The notes under the pieces were generated by a model. It made no database searches. It saw only the letters and a program-made list of their open reading frames with translations, and had not been told where the DNA came from. Of a DNA stretch of 17,500 bases, positions 17,346-17,500 are shown piece by piece. The stretch is taken from positions 18,749,240 through 18,766,739 of the forward strand of contig NC_135561.1 of assembly GCF_964340395.1 (NCBI RefSeq), written 5' to 3'. This stretch comes from Glandiceps talaboti. Lineage: Eukaryota; Hemichordata; Enteropneusta; Spengelidae. A program made the position numbers and the translations under genes. The stretch's first letter is position 1; each line of letters starts with the position of its first letter.

Positions 17346-17500
17346 GTAATGAGGTTCTGTGATCTTGATACTTCATTGAATAGCTTTGACTTGCTCTACA
17401 GAAAAGGGCTGTAATTTGTCTGAAGAAATCATACGATTGTGACATTTAATTTGGATATATTTGTCCTTCTCCATGTGCATGCAGGTTAAAGCGGTTCAAC
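17346..17500. other. Right-end unannotated stretch
   Basis: No exon or repeat is recognised with confidence. A CTCTACAG acceptor-like site at about 17400 is followed in the Roc-COR frame by only 15 codons before a stop, which is too little to call. Confidence 0.3.

Noticed and set aside
17401-17450. Next exon of the Roc-COR gene after CTCTACAG
   Set aside because: The in-frame reading is only 15 codons before a stop and has no family likeness or clear donor.

Overview
This is a piece of animal nuclear genome, probably from a marine invertebrate. Coding exons are short and bounded by GT-AG introns. The intergenic DNA is AT-rich and crowded with microsatellites, a large satellite array, palindromic MITE-like elements and a decayed LINE. 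The two gene families present, a GABA-B-type receptor and a stand-alone Roc-COR protein, are typical of the expanded gene sets of hemichordates, amphioxus and lophotrochozoans. My guess is an invertebrate deuterostome, but the sequence alone does not settle the phylum.

Left part (63-5200, minus strand): seven spliced exons of a class C GPCR are readable. They form an almost complete Venus-flytrap ligand-binding domain related to GABA-B receptor subunit 1. All six internal junctions are phase 0 with clean splice sites. The signal-peptide exon lies upstream and was not found. The seven-helix exons lie beyond the left edge. The 2.2-kb intron between the second and third exons found holds a tetranucleotide microsatellite, a 660-bp foldback element and a 5'-truncated LINE fragment.

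Middle part (5200-13290): no convincing coding sequence. It holds a divergent ~270-bp repeat pair (6400-6850), a 2.3-kb satellite of a 29-bp unit with higher-order structure (7003-9332), AT-rich and pentanucleotide tracts, a promoter-like ETS/YY1 cluster near 10762, and a 1.1-kb TA-flanked non-autonomous DNA transposon (12040-13175).

Right part (13290-17500, plus strand): one long open reading frame encodes a Roc-COR GTPase-like protein of about 977 residues. The G1 and G2 motifs are at the N-terminus, and G3, G4, G5 and the COR domain are in the C-terminal half. Between G2 and G3 the frame runs through about 350 extra residues holding about ten hydrophobic helices, so a polytopic membrane domain seems to sit inside the GTPase fold. 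This is the most unusual thing in the window. The frame runs into a TTAA-flanked palindromic MITE whose edge supplies the apparent stop codon. A GTATGT splice donor 24 bp earlier suggests that the gene really continues in later exons. After the MITE come long (CT)n and (TA)n tracts and another imperfect hairpin element.

The two genes are divergently arranged with about 8 kb between them. Nothing in the sequence shows that they work together.
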